In this document: piece by piece, positions 6,751 through 13,589 of the stretch | Position numbering within the stretch: the first letter of the stretch is position 1 | Layout of the letters: every line of letters begins with the position of its first letter | NCBI GenBank assembly: GCA_027310535.1 | Contig: DAIDAQ010000028.1 | Location: 1 to 13,969, forward strand | DNA: 13,969 bases | From: Candidatus Micrarchaeaceae archaeon | Lineage (GTDB): Archaea; Micrarchaeota; Micrarchaeia; Micrarchaeales; Micrarchaeaceae | Direction of reading: 5' to 3' | Notes under the pieces: model-generated | The model's database searches: none | The model's input: only the letters and a program-made list of their open reading frames with translations | Told to the model about the DNA's origin: nothing | Program-made: the position numbers and the translations under genes

Positions 6751-7721
6751 CGTTCATGAAGGTAAACATGGTTGGTGCGATAAACAATGCGCTTGAGCTT
6801 GCGATGAGGGAAGACGACAGGATTGTCATCCTGGGCGAGGATGTTGGAAGGGACGGCGGCGTCTTCAGGGTAACGGACGGACTGATCGACAAGTTCGGCG
6901 CCAAGCGCGTGGTCGACACCCCGCTCGAAGAGTCCGGGATAATCGGCGCATCGATAGGCATGGCACTCGCCGGCCTGCGGCCCGTGCCAGAGATCCAGTT
7001 TGCAGGCTTCATGCTGCTTGCGTTCAGCCAGCTCGTAAACCATGCGGCGAGATACAGGACGAGGACGAGGGGCACGATGAGCGTGCCGATGGTCGTCCGC
7101 ACCCCGGTAAGCGGGGGCGTAAGGACGCTAGAACACCATTCCGACAGCCCGGAGGCCCTCTACTCCCATATCGGCGGGCTGATAGTCATAGAGCCGTCGA
7201 ACCCATACGACGCGAAGGGCCTCCTGATAAAGGCGCTGCGCATGCAGGATCCTGTGATATTCCTTGAGCCGACCAAGCTGTACAGGCTGTTCAAGCAGGA
7301 GATACCCGATGAGAACTATGAAGTGCCGATAGGGAAAGCAAACTACATGCGCAAGGGAAACGACCTAACTATCATAACGTACGGCACTATGGCGCCGCTT
7401 GTGCAGGAGGTGGCGGACAAGAAGAATGTATCTGCCGACGTAATAGACCTGCGCACCATAAACCCGGTCGATGAGCAGACAATACTGGAGAGCGTGAAGC
7501 GGACAGGAAGGGCGATGATAGTGCATGAGGCAGAGCTCAGCTTCGGCGTCGGCGCAGAGATATCAGCAAGGATAGCAGAGAAGGCGATCTTTGAGCTCTC
7601 TGCTCCTATAATAAGGGTCGCATCGCCTAGCATACCCTATCCATTCCCAGGATACGAAGGCTTTTATCTCCCGAACGCGAAGAAAATAGGCGACGCTATA
7701 GACAGGATACTCTCTGTGTGA
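6747..7721 (+). CDS. 2-oxoacid dehydrogenase E1 component, beta subunit
   Basis: This is a 324-residue E1-beta, which forms the alpha2beta2 ThDP enzyme with the preceding gene product. It shows the family's LGEDVG (29-34), GGVFRVTDGL, and DTPLEESG, whose E62 occupies the place of the Glu that activates the ThDP aminopyrimidine. It also has G-L-R-P followed by E-I-Q-F, the HHSDSPEALYSHI segment, and the PSNPYDAKGLL and DPVIFLEP stretches. The C-terminal transketolase-like domain begins near residue 200 (LTIITYG). The start is GTG at 6747, in a GTGA overlap with the E1-alpha stop, which implies translational coupling. The ATG at 6756 is an equally acceptable start and would remove three residues. 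Confidence 0.95.
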   Translation: MTFMKVNMVGAINNALELAMREDDRIVILGEDVGRDGGVFRVTDGLIDKFGAKRVVDTPLEESGIIGASIGMALAGLRPVPEIQFAGFMLLAFSQLVNHAARYRTRTRGTMSVPMVVRTPVSGGVRTLEHHSDSPEALYSHIGGLIVIEPSNPYDAKGLLIKALRMQDPVIFLEPTKLYRLFKQEIPDENYEVPIGKANYMRKGNDLTIITYGTMAPLVQEVADKKNVSADVIDLRTINPVDEQTILESVKRTGRAMIVHEAELSFGVGAEISARIAEKAIFELSAPIIRVASPSIPYPFPGYEGFYLPNAKKIGDAIDRILSV

Positions 7722-7725
7722 TGAC

Positions 7726-8943
7726 TTGAAGGAGCTTAAGTTTGTCGATGTGGGCGAGGGGATAACAGAGGGACACATCCAGAAGTTCCTCGTGAAGGAC
7801 GGGGAGCAGGTCAAGGAGGACCAGCCAGTTGCGCAGGTTGAGACTGACAAGGCAGTAGTCACAGTCCCAGCACCGATAGGCGGGATTGTAAAGCTCAACG
7901 TGGCAGAGGGCTCTGACGTGCACGTGGGCGACACGATCGCGTACTTTGGCACGGCAGAGGAGCTTAGCGGGGTAGGCAAGGGATCTGGCGCGCAAAAGCC
8001 CGCTGTTGTGGAAGCCCCGCAGCAGAAGCAACAGCAACAGGCGGCACCGCCTGTACAGCAGGTGTCGGAGATCCTGGCGGCTCCCTCTGTCAGGAAGCTT
8101 GCAAGAGACCTGAAGACCGAAATAACAAAAGTAAAGGGGACTGGACCGCAGGGCAGGATAACAGAGACAGATGTACGCGCATTCGTGGCATCACAGGCCA
8201 GCGAGATGGCAAAGCCAATGGAGAAAGCGCACGAGCAGCACGAAGAAGTTGAGAGGGTGCCGATGTCACAGGTCAGGAAGGCGATAGCTAGGAACATGGA
8301 GCTGGCGCACACGATACCGTTCGCTGTGCACATGGACATGGTAGACGCAACGCACCTGTGGGGTATAGTGACTCAGGAGAAGCCTAAGGCTGAAAAGTTA
8401 GGGGTCAAGCTTACATTTACGCCGTTCATCCTCAAGGCCGCCATACAGGCCTTAAAGGAGAACGAGAGGTTCAACTCCAGCTACGACAAGGAAAAACAGG
8501 AGGTGATCCTCAAGAGGTATTATAATATCGGGTTTGCGGCGGAGGCTGACGACGGGCTGCGCGTGATAGTGATCAAGGAAGCAGACAAAAAGGGCATGAT
8601 GGACATAGCAAGGGAGATGCAGGCCCTCAGGAAGAAGCTTGAGGACAAGACAATAAGCATAGCGGAGATGAATGATACATCGTTTACTATAACCAATATA
8701 GGCAGCCTCGGAGGCGGCTTCCTCTCTGTGCCTGTGATAAACTACCCTGACGTTGCGATACTCGGGGTTCACATGATAAGGGATATGCCAATAGTGAAGG
8801 ACGGTGCCATCGCAATCGGGAAGGTGCTGCCCATTTCTATAGCATTCGATCACAGGGTAGTCGACGGTGCGGAGGCGGTCAGGTTTGGGAATTCAATAAA
8901 ATCTTACCTCGAGGACCCAGAATTCCTCGAGATGCTGGGCTAA
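7726..8943 (+). CDS. 2-oxoacid dehydrogenase E2 (dihydrolipoyl acyltransferase)
   Basis: This 405-residue E2 forms the core of the complex and moves the acyl group from E1 to CoA. It has one lipoyl domain (about 1-78) with the lipoylated lysine K42 in ETDKA. A Gln/Ala/Pro-rich swinging-arm linker follows (about 88-115). A peripheral subunit-binding domain (about 117-156) is seen as APSVRKLA and GPQGRITETDV, and a second linker precedes the CoA-dependent acyltransferase domain (about 180-405). The catalytic H376-x-x-x-D380-G motif is in DHRVVDG, and the conserved N-D-T-S-F-T-I-T-N-I-G-S-L-G stretch is present. The start appears to be TTG at 7726, 4 nt after the E1-beta stop, since the family N-terminus KELKFVDVGEG starts there. 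The ATG at 7721 runs straight into a stop. Lipoylation would need LplA or LipA/LipB, and neither is encoded here. Confidence 0.95.
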   Translation: MKELKFVDVGEGITEGHIQKFLVKDGEQVKEDQPVAQVETDKAVVTVPAPIGGIVKLNVAEGSDVHVGDTIAYFGTAEELSGVGKGSGAQKPAVVEAPQQKQQQQAAPPVQQVSEILAAPSVRKLARDLKTEITKVKGTGPQGRITETDVRAFVASQASEMAKPMEKAHEQHEEVERVPMSQVRKAIARNMELAHTIPFAVHMDMVDATHLWGIVTQEKPKAEKLGVKLTFTPFILKAAIQALKENERFNSSYDKEKQEVILKRYYNIGFAAEADDGLRVIVIKEADKKGMMDIAREMQALRKKLEDKTISIAEMNDTSFTITNIGSLGGGFLSVPVINYPDVAILGVHMIRDMPIVKDGAIAIGKVLPISIAFDHRVVDGAEAVRFGNSIKSYLEDPEFLEMLG

Positions 8944-8946
8944 CCG

Positions 8947-9215
8947 GTGTTTGGCATGGGCTTGATAATAAACGCGGACGATTTCGGCTACAGCAAGGTC
9001 TTCAATGCGAAGATGCTGGACCTAATCGAAAAGGGAGCTACTAAATCCGTGACCGTGCTGGTAGACAGGCTGAATGCCGAGCAGGGAGAGCAGGTATTCC
9101 GGCTCAAGAAGCAAGATGATTATAAAAAAGTTTGGAGCTTAGGGATTTCCTGCACACCGGGAAGGACATTAAGGTTATTAGCTATCTTGACTTAAGTAGA
9201 AGGAGGAAAAAGTGA
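8947..9215 (+). pseudogene. broken YdjC/ChbG-like carbohydrate deacetylase remnant
   Basis: The first about 55 residues have the clear N-terminus of the YdjC/ChbG family: a GLIINADDFGYSK strand with the metal-binding Asp pair, then LDLIEKGATKSVTVLVDR. Intact family members are roughly 240-290 residues long and carry two further metal-binding histidines. Here the frame diverges after about residue 58 and stops at 9195. In the frame shifted by one position, 9135-9215 encodes ELRDFLHTGKDIKVISYLDL, which looks like the family's usual C-terminal end (helix, then gI-x-x-I-S-Y-x-D-L). A large internal deletion plus a frameshift near the A-run at 9124-9129 would explain both parts. The start is GTG 8947 or ATG 8956, 3-12 nt after the E2 stop. 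It lies inside the dehydrogenase operon without interrupting transcription, and its tail carries the Shine-Dalgarno of E3. Certainty is high for the N-terminus and moderate for the C-terminal piece. Confidence 0.7.
9201..9206 (+). promoter_or_regulatory. Shine-Dalgarno of E3
   Basis: AGGAGG lies 13 nt before the ATG at 9220, somewhat farther than usual but the only good site nearby. It is embedded in the arginine codons at the end of the broken YdjC-like reading frame. Confidence 0.55.
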
Positions 9216-9219
9216 TACA

Positions 9220-10584
9220 ATGGTAATGGGCTCTGTTCCTGAAAAGGTCGACATTGCGATAGTTGGCGGGGGGGTTGGGGGCTACATCGCGGCGATAAGG
9301 GCTGCAGAGCTCGGGAAATCAGTCGCCCTTGTGGAGAAGCACAAGCTCGGGGGACACTGCCTGAACTACGCATGCATCCCATCGAAGGCGCTGCTCTACA
9401 TAGCCGGAATACTGCACACGGCGAAGACATCGGGCAAGTTCGGCATAAATGCTGGCGAGATACAGATAGACCCGAAGAAGATGTATGAGTGGCGCATGGC
9501 GGTCTCGAAGAAGCTAGAAGACGGCGTAGCGTTCCTCTGCAAGATGCACGAGATCGATGTGTTCAGCGCAGGGGCGACCTTCCTGTCATCGAACAAGCTG
9601 CAGCTTACCAATGGCATGGAGCTGGAGTTCAAGAAGGCGATAATAGCCACGGGTTCGGTGCCCATAACGCTCCCCGGCCTGCAGGGCTCGGAGAGGGTTG
9701 TCGGATACAAGGAGGCGCTCATGCTGGATTACATACCACGCACGATGGCGATCGTGGGCGGTGGGTATGTCGCTGTGGAGATAGGGACAATGTACGCAAA
9801 GCTGGGCTCGAGAGTCACGGTAATCGCAAGGTCCGATCTCCTATCCAGGTTCGACCCCGAGGCAGCCAACATAGTAAAGAAGAGCATGACCTCGCTCGGA
9901 GTGAACATAATGAAGGGCGTGAACGCGGCATCGTACGACGGCACATACCTGAAGCTCACGGACGGCTCGTCTGTGCAGGCAGACATAATCGTCGTAGCAG
10001 TAGGTCTTACACCTTACACAGGGGACCTCGGCCTGGAAAACACGAAAGCGGAGAAGGACGGGCAGGGCTTCATAAAGGTGGATGGCAGCCTCATGACCGG
10101 AGATCCGAACATCTATGCTGTAGGCGACGTCACGCCTGGGCCCATGCTCGCGCACAGGGCAATGAGGCAGGGGATTATAGCTGCAGAGGCAGCAAGCGGC
10201 TTGCCGTCCTCATACGACAACGTGGTTGTGCCCGCGGTTGTCTTCTCTGACCCTGAATTGGCAATAGCCGGCATCCTTGAAGGGCCTGGCATAGAGGTCA
10301 CAAAGTTCCCGTTGACTGCGCTCGGCAGGTCCATAGCCCTCGACACAACGGGCGGCTTCGTCAAGATCGCGCACGACTCACGTGGCGTCGTCCGCGGCAT
10401 CGAGATCGTCTCGCAGGATGCCAATGCGATGATAAGCGAGGCGGCGCTCGCCATAGAGATGGGTGCGGCGCTCGAGGACATTGCTGACACGATACACCCT
10501 CACCCGACATACAGCGAGGCTGTCCAGGAGGCTGCCGAGGCAGCGCTCGGGAGGCCGGTTCACTTCTTCTACGGGAAAAGATAG
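9220..10584 (+). CDS. dihydrolipoamide dehydrogenase (E3)
   Basis: This 454-residue flavoprotein reoxidises dihydrolipoyl-E2 and reduces NAD. The FAD dinucleotide fold is at V15-GGGVGG-21, and the redox-active disulfide is C47/C52 in GGHCLNYACIPSK. The NAD-binding fold is at G180-GGYVAVE-187, the second FAD contact is at YAVGDV (about 301-306), and the C-terminal dimer interface carries the catalytic H428/E433 pair in HPHPTYSE. The disulfide region has H46 and A51 where most family members have T and G. Both are tolerated positions, but worth noting. The ATG at 9220 was chosen, and the ATG at 9226 is also possible. Only 1 nt separates the stop from the NAD kinase start. Its place downstream of E1 and E2 argues for the 2-oxoacid complex rather than another flavin disulfide reductase. 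Confidence 0.95.
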   Translation: MVMGSVPEKVDIAIVGGGVGGYIAAIRAAELGKSVALVEKHKLGGHCLNYACIPSKALLYIAGILHTAKTSGKFGINAGEIQIDPKKMYEWRMAVSKKLEDGVAFLCKMHEIDVFSAGATFLSSNKLQLTNGMELEFKKAIIATGSVPITLPGLQGSERVVGYKEALMLDYIPRTMAIVGGGYVAVEIGTMYAKLGSRVTVIARSDLLSRFDPEAANIVKKSMTSLGVNIMKGVNAASYDGTYLKLTDGSSVQADIIVVAVGLTPYTGDLGLENTKAEKDGQGFIKVDGSLMTGDPNIYAVGDVTPGPMLAHRAMRQGIIAAEAASGLPSSYDNVVVPAVVFSDPELAIAGILEGPGIEVTKFPLTALGRSIALDTTGGFVKIAHDSRGVVRGIEIVSQDANAMISEAALAIEMGAALEDIADTIHPHPTYSEAVQEAAEAALGRPVHFFYGKR

Positions 10585-10585
10585 G

Positions 10586-11422
10586 ATGGTTATAAAAGAG
10601 CGCGTTGAAATCAACTTATCAATACAGGGCCCATCTAAGGTGCAAGAAGTGAAGATAAGGATAATATCAAAGGGCAACTACCCAGCAGTCGCAAGGCTGA
10701 GGAAGGCGTTTAAGACGGAGAGCGGCAGCAGCGCCGACATCTGCATAGCCGTCGGGGGGGACGGCACCTTTGTCCTTGCCGCGTCCGAGTTTGATGGACC
10801 GATACTGCCGGTGAGGGGCAGGGAGAACGGCAGCGCTGGGTTCTACGCGGATGCTACTGTGGACGACATAGACAGGATAATAAAGGCGCTCGGCAGTGGC
10901 TCTTATACAGTAGAGACCATCGCGAGGAAACTCGCCGCGAGATGCAATGGCAAAACGGCATACGCCGCCAACGAGGTCGCGCTTAAGAGCTCAGGCGAGG
11001 AGATATACTTCAGCATATACGATTCCTCATCAGGCAGGAGGGTCAGGGTCTCCCCGTTCGTGATGGGTGGGGACGGCGTGCTGGTGACAGGCAGGGTGGG
11101 ATCGACAGGGTACAACAGGTCAGCCAACGGCCCAATAATACTCAGCGACAGCGTGCTCTGCCTGACGTTCCTAAACTGCGACGGCCCGTATAAAAACCCG
11201 ATCGTCATAGACTCAAAATGCAAGGTCGAGCTGGTTGTCGAGAAGGGCGCAGGCACCCTCAAGTGTGACAACAGGAACATCACAGAAGTAAAGCGGGGCG
11301 ACAGGATAGCCATCTGCATGTCGGGCAAAGAACTGAGGGTGGTGAGATTCCCCGACGCGATGGAACCGACTTACAAGAAGCTGGAAAGGCTCATAATGCG
11401 CAAGGCTGTAGGCAAGTTTTGA
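10586..11422 (+). CDS. NAD kinase (ATP-NAD kinase)
   Basis: This 278-residue enzyme phosphorylates NAD to NADP. The GGDGT motif at residues 57-61 holds the catalytic Asp and binds phosphate. N129-E130 is the conserved NE/ND substrate motif, and GDGVLVTGRVGSTGY (162-176) is the family's second glycine-rich loop, followed by S-A-N-G-P-I-I. R-E-N-G-S-A-G-F (79-86) stands where most members have a N-x-G-x-L-G-F loop, a mild divergence. The ATG at 10586 lies 1 nt after the E3 stop, and its downstream end overlaps the reductase start by one base, so cotranscription is very likely. The frame is open upstream into E3 but that part is shadow. Residues 1-21 are not family-like, and a later GTG start is possible. 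Supplying NADP next to an NADH-producing complex suggests cofactor balancing. Confidence 0.9.
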   Translation: MVIKERVEINLSIQGPSKVQEVKIRIISKGNYPAVARLRKAFKTESGSSADICIAVGGDGTFVLAASEFDGPILPVRGRENGSAGFYADATVDDIDRIIKALGSGSYTVETIARKLAARCNGKTAYAANEVALKSSGEEIYFSIYDSSSGRRVRVSPFVMGGDGVLVTGRVGSTGYNRSANGPIILSDSVLCLTFLNCDGPYKNPIVIDSKCKVELVVEKGAGTLKCDNRNITEVKRGDRIAICMSGKELRVVRFPDAMEPTYKKLERLIMRKAVGKF

Positions 11423-12174
11423 TGGTGTTAAACATGGCGCTGCAGGTCCCGGTAACAGAGAGGAGGTATGTCCTGGCAGAGAAGGTAGACGAGACGCCTG
11501 ACGTGCTTGTGCTGAGGTTCATGCCCGAGGATGGGAGGCCCTGCCCCTTCGAGCCGGGAATGTTTATGATGATAAGCGGCATCGACAATGAGGGGAAGGG
11601 GCATGCCGCGAGGGCTTTCTCAATAGCATCCGATCCCTCAACCCCGGGCATGGAGTTCATGGTGATAAAGGAGCCGCGGCACGGGGATCACACAGGGAGG
11701 TCGCACTTCATGGACGCGCGTGAGGGGGATATCTTCCTCCTCAAGGGCCCGAATGGCCAGTTCAGATTCGACCCTTCGCTTGGCAAGAAGGTCTGTTTCA
11801 TAGCTGGGGGTACAGGGCTCGCCCCGTTCACTTCGATGATAAGGCACATAAAGGCAACGAACGCGCAAAACGACATTGTGCTCCTCTACAGTGTGCGCTA
11901 CCCTGTAGAGATAATATGGAAGGAGGAGCTGGACAGCTACGCGGCGGACTTGGGCGTAAAGCTGGCGATCACAGTCACAAGGCCGAGAGATGGTGATGGA
12001 TGGACAGGACAGACCGGCCATATAGATGCTGAGATGGTAAAGAAATACGCACCTGACTACCCAGAGAGGTGGTTTTATGTCTGCGGCCCTCTGGAGTTCG
12101 TTAAGGCGATGAAGGACGCGCTGGCGGCCCTTAGTGTGGATCCACCAAGGGTCAAGGCAGATGTCTGGGGCTGA
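11422..12174 (+). CDS. ferredoxin/flavodoxin-NADP reductase-like flavoprotein
   Basis: This is a 250-residue FNR-family protein. An FAD-binding beta barrel (about 10-120) carries R64-A-F-S67, the isoalloxazine/phosphate motif, and GPNGQF at 109-114. A NADP-binding Rossmann domain follows, with AGGTGLAP at 128-135, LLYSVR near 155-160 and CGP at 221-223, and the protein ends in an aromatic pair region (V-W-G). There is no 2Fe-2S ferredoxin domain and no C-terminal cysteine cluster. It is therefore a stand-alone reductase, not PyrK or a phthalate-dioxygenase-type fusion. The carrier partner, ferredoxin or flavodoxin, is not encoded nearby. The ATG at 11422 overlaps the NAD kinase stop in TGATG, and the ATG at 11434 is also possible. 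It is the last gene of the operon. NADP specificity is inferred from the neighbouring NAD kinase. Confidence 0.88.
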   Translation: MVLNMALQVPVTERRYVLAEKVDETPDVLVLRFMPEDGRPCPFEPGMFMMISGIDNEGKGHAARAFSIASDPSTPGMEFMVIKEPRHGDHTGRSHFMDAREGDIFLLKGPNGQFRFDPSLGKKVCFIAGGTGLAPFTSMIRHIKATNAQNDIVLLYSVRYPVEIIWKEELDSYAADLGVKLAITVTRPRDGDGWTGQTGHIDAEMVKKYAPDYPERWFYVCGPLEFVKAMKDALAALSVDPPRVKADVWG

Positions 12175-12306
12175 CCGGCCCTGTTCCGTCCCTGCAGGAG
12201 CCCTGTAAGCTCTGGTGTTGTATAGTTGCTGCTTCACGGGCCTGCTTGTGCCTGGATGCGGTGCCGCAGGCCGCAACCTCTGGTGTCTGCTGCAGAGGGC
12301 GCCAAA
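12175..12306. other. convergent intergenic spacer after the operon
   Basis: This is 132 bases between the reductase stop and the convergent methyltransferase stop. I see no gene and no T-rich terminator. A GGCGC-CAAACTA-GCGCC inverted repeat (12298-12314) spans the methyltransferase stop codon and could form a weak 5-bp hairpin. Confidence 0.5.
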
Positions 12307-13419
12307 CTAGCGCCTAATGGCAAATACAGTGAGCTCAAGCCTGTTGTGCGGCAGCTTCTTGAACCTTATTGATGAATAGCTGCCTGACAGCCCATCCTCC
12401 ACCTCCTTCATGTGTTTCCTTACAGACATTGTAGTCAGCTTGAGCGTCATTATCAGGACAGCTCCGCCTACGAGGCTGCCGGCAAGCGAAGCTGCTATCG
12501 CTGCGCTCTCCCTCGGCTCAGTGTTTGTGTCTACTGTCAGGATATCAAAACAGCCAAACTTTGCTATCGCAGCTGCGGCATTGCCATTGCGCAGGCTCAC
12601 CTTTATGTGCACGGCATCGTACCCGCAAAAGCCCGCGGCGGCGCAGACAGGCCTTATGTCAGCATCGCATCCTCCGGCCTGCGGCAGTTCGCCGTCCGCC
12701 AGAACAAGGAGCTTGCGGCCGCTGCAGAGCCTGCTGTAATCCAATGCGGCGCTGTCAACAGCAAGTACTGCTGCGCCACTGCTAAGCAGGTAGTCTGCCC
12801 AGCCGCCTGGGGCGGCGCCTATGTCGAGCGCCTTCATCTGTGGCTTGATGCTTATGCCGAAGAACCGGACTGCCTCGCTGATCTTGAACCATGCCCTGCA
12901 CACCTTGCCCATGCTCCTGTTGGCAACCCTGAACACGTCTATTGAATCGCGTGTGGCGGACGGGGCCGTGTGCCCTATTATTGCCGAACCCGGGAGGAGC
13001 ACAAGATAGAGTATGGTCTTTGGGTTGCAAAGGTCTACGGCAACGCCCATCTTCTCAAGCCTCTGGCCAACCGCGACCTCAATCGACTTGGCGGAAGCGC
13101 CGAGCCTCGCATGGACGCTCTTCGCCTCGATCCTTATGGAGCCGAACCGGGCGCAGCCTGCTAGCCGTACGATCGCGCCGCATATGCCCTCTGTGCTGTG
13201 GCTCTGGATCGATGAATCCTCATGGAAAGCAAAGTCAACGAACGCACAGGAGTTCAGGCGCTCCTCCGCCCTTGCTCCATCAGACTCGATCCTGAACAGC
13301 ACAGCCCTGCCTTCTACCATGTAAGGTGCTATATGGCAATCCGGCAGCGCGGCTGCAATCTCCCTTCTTGCCGCTGCGCTGAACCTGTGGTCCACGAAAG
13401 CAATGTAGCTTGCCGGCAT
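12307..13419 (-). CDS. THUMP plus FtsJ/RrmJ-like RNA 2'-O-methyltransferase
   Basis: This 370-residue predicted RNA methyltransferase has three parts. The N-terminal region (1-80) is unassigned. A THUMP-like RNA-binding domain (about 90-150) is seen as F-G-S-I-R-I-E-A then a helix with VGQRLEKMGVAVDLCNP. The C-terminal SAM-dependent domain is of FtsJ type. The SAM loop DIGAAPGGW is at 199-207, and the K-D-K-E catalytic tetrad of 2'-O-methyltransferases appears complete as K179, D297, K327 and E362. THUMP followed by an RrmJ-like domain is also the order in bacterial RlmM, which 2'-O-methylates C2498 of 23S rRNA. The same target is only a hypothesis here. The ATG at 13419 is favoured over the TTG at 13485 because a TATA-like element lies between them and a partial GGTG ribosome site lies 5 nt before the ATG. 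Confidence 0.82.
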   Translation of the reverse strand: MPASYIAFVDHRFSAAARREIAAALPDCHIAPYMVEGRAVLFRIESDGARAEERLNSCAFVDFAFHEDSSIQSHSTEGICGAIVRLAGCARFGSIRIEAKSVHARLGASAKSIEVAVGQRLEKMGVAVDLCNPKTILYLVLLPGSAIIGHTAPSATRDSIDVFRVANRSMGKVCRAWFKISEAVRFFGISIKPQMKALDIGAAPGGWADYLLSSGAAVLAVDSAALDYSRLCSGRKLLVLADGELPQAGGCDADIRPVCAAAGFCGYDAVHIKVSLRNGNAAAAIAKFGCFDILTVDTNTEPRESAAIAASLAGSLVGGAVLIMTLKLTTMSVRKHMKEVEDGLSGSYSSIRFKKLPHNRLELTVFAIRR

Positions 13420-13450
13420 GCCAACACCGCTACCTACTTGCACTTGCAGA

Positions 13451-13460
13451 TTGATATATG
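13451..13460 (-). promoter_or_regulatory. TATA box of the methyltransferase gene
   Basis: Minus-strand CATATATCAA is centred about 36 nt before the ATG at 13419, predicting a short leader of around 10 nt. This placement argues against the longer TTG-started version of the protein. Confidence 0.5.
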
Positions 13461-13511
13461 TTGTTGGGCGGGTTCTGCACAGCAACGTATTTAACGCTTC
13501 ATAGCGAGAAA

Positions 13512-13545
13512 TCCCACACTCTCCAGACGCGGATGGAAGCTGGGA
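13512..13545. repeat. imperfect hairpin before tnpA, possible element left end
   Basis: TCCCA (13512-13516) pairs with TGGGA (13541-13545), and inside it TCCA (13522-13525) pairs with TGGA (13534-13537), with internal loops. IS200/IS605 elements carry imperfect subterminal hairpins recognised by TnpA, and the location 45 nt before the gene fits. The exact end cannot be set without a second copy. Confidence 0.3.
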
Positions 13546-13550
13546 AAGAA

Positions 13551-13562
13551 GTATTATATAGA
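13551..13562 (+). promoter_or_regulatory. TATA-like region upstream of tnpA
   Basis: GTATTATATAGA lies about 28-39 nt before the tnpA ATG at 13590 and would give an almost leaderless transcript. No Shine-Dalgarno is visible before the ATG. Confidence 0.35.
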
Positions 13563-13589
13563 TATAGGTTCATATAATGCACGATAAAA

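Noticed and set aside
7563..8339. 258-codon minus-strand frame, rich in cysteine and serine, opposite E1-beta/E2
   Set aside because: It lies wholly opposite the well-identified E1-beta and E2 genes. Its composition follows from complementing their codons, and no family motif is visible.
11422..12174. PyrK (dihydroorotate dehydrogenase electron-transfer subunit) instead of an FNR
   Set aside because: PyrK has a C-terminal four-cysteine 2Fe-2S cluster. This protein has no such cysteines after CGP, and no pyrD is adjacent.
12412..12945. 177-codon plus-strand frame opposite the methyltransferase
   Set aside because: The minus-strand gene carries the full SAM loop and catalytic tetrad, and the plus-strand frame shows no family feature.
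13420..13485. Longer N-terminus of the methyltransferase from TTG 13485
   Set aside because: It starts upstream of a TATA-like element, uses a rare codon, and adds residues without clear structure.
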